A stretch of DNA of 43,864 nt from a virus. This document shows positions 40,589-43,864 of the stretch, piece by piece. Position 1 is the first letter of the stretch. Each line of letters opens with the position of its first letter. The translations under genes and the position numbers were made by a program. The notes under the pieces are model-generated. The model saw only the letters and a program-made list of their open reading frames with translations, did no database searches and was not told the DNA's origin. The DNA lies in the IMG/VR virus record IMGVR_UViG_3300008113_000286, positions 1 to 43,864 of that record. The stretch is one strand, 5' to 3'.

Positions 40589-41029
40589 ATGGCTAATAAA
40601 CTTTACAGTCAAAAACGAGTAGCAGTTAATAAAGCTACGACAGGAGATGCTAACTCGGGCTTCTTTACCTATAAAGGATTCAGTAGTCAACAAACTAAAA
40701 AGAAGTTTAAGCTCTACGATATTGAGTTAGTTAAGCAAGACTTGATCAATCATTTTCATATCCGTAAAGGCGAGAAGTTAGAAAATCCAGACTTTGGTAC
40801 AGTTATTTGGGATATGTTATTTGAACAAATGACTGAAGAAAACAAACGCATTATTACCAAAGATGTTGAAGACGTTATTAACTCTGATCCAAGAATTTCT
40901 ATCAACGGTGTAACAATCGACTCAACTGACCAAGGAATCCGCATCGAAGTGGACTGCGTATATATGCCCTTTAACATCAACGAGCGTATGAGCTTTAACT
41001 TTGACAAGACAAATAACATTATTAGATAA
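40589..41029 (+). CDS. 25: Baseplate wedge protein (gp25-like)
   Basis: A 146-aa protein starting MANKLYSQKRVAVNKATT. The gp25/GPW family pattern is visible: Y-D-I-E-L-V-K-Q-D-L-I-N-H-F-H-I-R-K-G-E-K-L-E-N-P-D-F-G-T, then I-W-D-M-L-F-E and I-N-S-D-P-R-I. In T4, gp25 joins gp6 and gp53 to form the wedge core that triggers sheath contraction. It starts 2 nt after the gp5 stop and is followed by gp6, as expected for interacting partners. Confidence 0.93.
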   Translation: MANKLYSQKRVAVNKATTGDANSGFFTYKGFSSQQTKKKFKLYDIELVKQDLINHFHIRKGEKLENPDFGTVIWDMLFEQMTEENKRIITKDVEDVINSDPRISINGVTIDSTDQGIRIEVDCVYMPFNINERMSFNFDKTNNIIR

Positions 41030-41050
41030 AACAGCACTTAATTTTGTCTG

Positions 41051-41057
41051 GTAAATA
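41051..41057 (+). promoter_or_regulatory. Possible late promoter variant GTAAATA before gp6
   Basis: A six-of-seven match to the ATAAATA core in the 46-nt gap before gp6. The expected start would leave a leader of only about 13 nt, and gp6 may instead be read through from the operon promoter. Confidence 0.25.
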
Positions 41058-41075
41058 TGTAATAGGGATAGCAAA

Positions 41076-43864
41076 ATGACTACAACTGCAAGACAAAATA
41101 ACTTAATTTTAGCAGAAGATTGGACTAAAATTTATCAGACATTTAGAAGTGCTGACTTCAAATCGTACGATTTTGAAAATCTGCGCAGAGTAATGATCAC
41201 GTATCTTCGTGAGAATTATCCAGAGGATTTCAACGACTATATTGAAAGTTCTGAATATCTTGCGCTAATTGATGTTATCGCATTCCTTGGACAAAGTCTA
41301 TCGTTCCGCATTGACCTGGCTTCTAGAGAAAACTTTATTGACCTAGCTGACAGAAAAGAGTCAGTGTTGCGTCTAGCCCAGATGTTATCCTATAATGCTA
41401 AACGTAATAAACCATCAAGCGGATTATTAAAGTTTGACACTATTTCAACTACTGAAACTATCAAAGATAGCAACGGTAAAAATCTTTCTAAGCAAACAAT
41501 TATTTGGAATGACCCTACTAATTCTAATTGGTATGAGCAGTTCGTTCTAATCTTAAATTCAGCTATGGCATCAAACTTAGAGTTTGGTAGAAGCCAAGGC
41601 GAAGCAGTAGTTGACGGCATTAAAACACAACAGTATGTGTTCAATACCTACAGCACTGATGTTCCTGTATTTGCATTCTCCAAAGCTGTAGCAGCAAGAA
41701 ATACAGTTTTTGAATTAGTCAGCACATTGGTTAATACTACCACTTCTACAATTGAAGAAGAAGCTCCAACACCAGGAACACAAATTGGATTTGTGTTTAA
41801 GACAGACGGCAAAGGATCAGCTAGTGCCAACACTGGTTTTTACATGATGTTTAAACAGGGCAGTTTAGAACTAGCTGACTTTGCAATTGCACAGCCAACT
41901 ACTAATGAAAAAGTTTCAATTGAAAATCCTAACATCAATAATGATGACGTATGGTTATTTTCTCTAGGCTCAACAGGAATCCAAGGAGAACAATGGACTC
42001 CTGTTTCGAGTTTATCCGGCAACAATATATTGTATAACAGTATAAACAAAAATATTAGAAACATCTACAGCGTTATTACTAAGCCAGATGATAAAATTGA
42101 TTTACAGTTCTCAGACGGTATCTACGGTAATTTGCCACAAGGCAGCTTTAGAGCTTATTACAGAGTTTCAAACGGTTTATCTTATTCTATTGCCCCAACA
42201 GAAATGCGCGGCATTAATATCGACATTCCATATGTTAATAAACAAGGCAGTGCTCATACTTTAACAATTAGCATGGGGTTGAAATATACTGTGTCTAATT
42301 CAGCAGCAACTGAAGACATTGAAAGCATTAGAACAAAAGCACCGGCAATTTATTACACACAAAATAGAATGATTACTGCGGAGGATTACAATCTTGCTCC
42401 GCTAAATGCATCACAGGAAATTTTAAAAGTCAAAGCAATTAACAGAACTGCCAGCGGCATTAGTCGTAATTTTGATATTATTGATGCCACTGGAAAATAT
42501 TCTACTGTTAACGTATTTGCTGACGATGGTCTAATTTATAAAAATGAAATTGAAAAATTAGTATCTTTTAAATTTACAAATAGATCACAGTTAATAAACT
42601 TTGTTAGAAATATTGTGGAAGACGAAATTTCTAATACCGGAATTTATAATTTTTATCTAACTAAGTTTGATAAGATTACTATTGCCGATAATGCCACGGC
42701 ATGGCTCCAGGTCACAAAAGATATCGGTATATCAACAGGATATTTTCAAAATAGCAATGATTCGGCAAAAATTAGAGTTAGCAATTATACATCTACAAAT
42801 ATGCGATTTGTTGAAACTGGGTCGTTAGTTAAGTTTGTACCTCCAGCCGGTAAGGCTTTTAAGAGAGGAAAACTAGTAACTGCCAACAGCACAGATGCCG
42901 CACAAACTGATAGACTATGGGCAAAGATAGTAAGCGTAGTAGGCGATGGAACAAATGCAAATAGAGGTGCGCTAGCCAGCGGACTTGGTCCTATAACATT
43001 TGATGAAGAAATTCCCACTGGTGCAATTGCAAAAAGAATAGTTCCAAAATTTTTAACAGACTTTGATTCTGCATTAGAATCTGAAATTGTTAATCTAATG
43101 TTTAATTTAACTACCTTTGGGCTACGATATAATATCGAAACTCGATCATGGAAAATTATTACTTCATCTAATTTAAACATAAGCAGTCCATATTTCAATC
43201 CTGCAACTAGTGGAGATGTATCCGGCACTAATGCAGATAATTCTTGGTTGTTGTCGTTTGTTTATACTGGTGTACAATACAATGTTACAGTTAGAGAATT
43301 GGATTACGTTTTTGAAAGTGAACAACAAAATAGATTCTATTTTGATAATCAAGAAAAAATATATGATTCAAAGACAGGATCAGTTGTTAAAGATCAAGTT
43401 AATATCTTAGGCATTAACGCAGACTATACTTTATTAAGTCCTCTTAAGAACGATGTTAAATTTGAAATTAGCGATGGTGTTCGATACACCGACGGATATC
43501 AAAGTACAAGTTCAGTCAAGCTAGGATTCTTCGATGCAGACGATGATGGTATTATTGATAACCCGGAAGCATTTGAGTTAGTTGCCGGTGGAGATCAAAA
43601 TTTAAAATATCTATTTTTCCGCCGCACGATAGATGAATACGGTGCAGAGATTTACAAATATATTGATAATACTAACAGTAGCATTTTAATTAGAAATAAA
43701 ACAACAGATGTAGATATTAATGATGCAGAATTTACTGTAGGAACACTTGTTTATTTTTATGACATTGACGAAGATGTAGTAAAGAAAGTATCGTTGACAT
43801 CGAATGGAAGTAAAATTTTTGAAATTGATAGTTCTTACAGAGCCAATATAGGTAGAGACAAAAT
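41076..43864 (+). CDS. 6: Baseplate wedge protein (gp6-like), C-terminus beyond the window
   Basis: An open frame of 929 codons from an ATG at 41076 to the right edge, so the protein is incomplete. The N-terminus has the gp6 pattern Y-L-R-E-N-Y-P-E-D-F-N-D-Y-I-E-S-S-E-Y and I-A-F-L-G-Q-S-L-S-F-R-I-D-L-A-S-R-E-N-F, then A-E-D-Y-N in the middle. T4 gp6 is 660 aa, so this homologue is much longer. Residues 820-831 read D-A-D-D-D-G-I-I-D-N-P-E, a perfect EF-hand-type calcium loop. gp6 forms the ring of wedges around the hub with gp25 and gp53. Confidence 0.92.
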   Translation, partial: MTTTARQNNLILAEDWTKIYQTFRSADFKSYDFENLRRVMITYLRENYPEDFNDYIESSEYLALIDVIAFLGQSLSFRIDLASRENFIDLADRKESVLRLAQMLSYNAKRNKPSSGLLKFDTISTTETIKDSNGKNLSKQTIIWNDPTNSNWYEQFVLILNSAMASNLEFGRSQGEAVVDGIKTQQYVFNTYSTDVPVFAFSKAVAARNTVFELVSTLVNTTTSTIEEEAPTPGTQIGFVFKTDGKGSASANTGFYMMFKQGSLELADFAIAQPTTNEKVSIENPNINNDDVWLFSLGSTGIQGEQWTPVSSLSGNNILYNSINKNIRNIYSVITKPDDKIDLQFSDGIYGNLPQGSFRAYYRVSNGLSYSIAPTEMRGINIDIPYVNKQGSAHTLTISMGLKYTVSNSAATEDIESIRTKAPAIYYTQNRMITAEDYNLAPLNASQEILKVKAINRTASGISRNFDIIDATGKYSTVNVFADDGLIYKNEIEKLVSFKFTNRSQLINFVRNIVEDEISNTGIYNFYLTKFDKITIADNATAWLQVTKDIGISTGYFQNSNDSAKIRVSNYTSTNMRFVETGSLVKFVPPAGKAFKRGKLVTANSTDAAQTDRLWAKIVSVVGDGTNANRGALASGLGPITFDEEIPTGAIAKRIVPKFLTDFDSALESEIVNLMFNLTTFGLRYNIETRSWKIITSSNLNISSPYFNPATSGDVSGTNADNSWLLSFVYTGVQYNVTVRELDYVFESEQQNRFYFDNQEKIYDSKTGSVVKDQVNILGINADYTLLSPLKNDVKFEISDGVRYTDGYQSTSSVKLGFFDADDDGIIDNPEAFELVAGGDQNLKYLFFRRTIDEYGAEIYKYIDNTNSSILIRNKTTDVDINDAEFTVGTLVYFYDIDEDVVKKVSLTSNGSKIFEIDSSYRANIGRDK

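Noticed and set aside
1-43864. CRISPR arrays, insertion sequences, toxin-antitoxin pairs, integrase or host metabolic genes
   Set aside because: No direct-repeat/spacer pattern, transposase, terminal repeats or recognisable metabolic gene was seen.

Overview
The window is part of the genome of a T4-like contractile-tailed phage (myovirus). Almost every recognisable gene is a T4-type virion, recombination or late-transcription gene: major capsid protein gp23, scaffold gp22, prohead protease gp21, portal gp20, baseplate proteins gp26, gp48/54, gp53, gp5, gp25 and gp6, recombination nuclease gp46/gp47, and late sigma factor gp55. The style of the accessory virion proteins resembles T4-like phages of marine or freshwater bacteria (cyanophage/pelagiphage type): families of small beta-rich proteins around gp23, a gp5 without lysozyme, and a very large fibre-like protein. 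No host-derived metabolic gene, tRNA, integrase or CRISPR array was seen, so the host cannot be named.

Layout. Positions 1-18114 (minus strand) hold a run of adhesin/fibre-like and small structural proteins. It ends in a giant repeat protein cut by the left edge (at least 2670 aa) and includes a 1121-aa fibre with ten chitin-binding-like repeats. Positions 18183-24625 (minus) are the head cassette in T4 order: portal, small core-like protein, an inserted DUF115/MptE-like enzyme, acidic core protein, protease, scaffold, major capsid protein, then a strong hairpin terminator. Positions 24638-27250 (minus) are a tape-measure-like protein. Positions 27314-28177 (plus) are gp26. Positions 28195-30266 (minus) are two unknown proteins with similar N-termini. 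Positions 30267-30789 are a 523-nt non-coding region rich in inverted repeats. Positions 30790-35126 (minus) run gp55 - gp47 - gp46 - small ORF - GIY-YIG-like nuclease. Positions 35210-43864 (plus) are the baseplate operon gp48/54 - gp53 - hub - gp5 - gp25 - gp6, with gp6 cut by the right edge.

How it fits together. gp55 directs RNA polymerase to late promoters with the core ATAAATA. Eight exact copies lie 10 to about 100 nt upstream of virion genes, each on the matching strand. gp46/gp47 supply the recombination that T4-like phages use for replication. gp20, the core proteins, gp22 and gp23 assemble the prohead, and gp21 matures it; candidate [LI]-x-E|S cleavage sites are visible in gp21, gp22, gp23 and the acidic core protein. 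Hub, wedge, tape-measure and fibre proteins make the tail. Genes are tightly packed, with ATGA or similar overlaps.

No clearly new system such as defence, retron or CRISPR was found. The most unexplained items are the structured non-coding region at 30267-30789 beside the GIY-YIG-like gene, the DUF115-like enzyme inside the head operon, the ribosome-site-occluding hairpin between gp55 and gp47, and the module shuffling among the fibre-like proteins.
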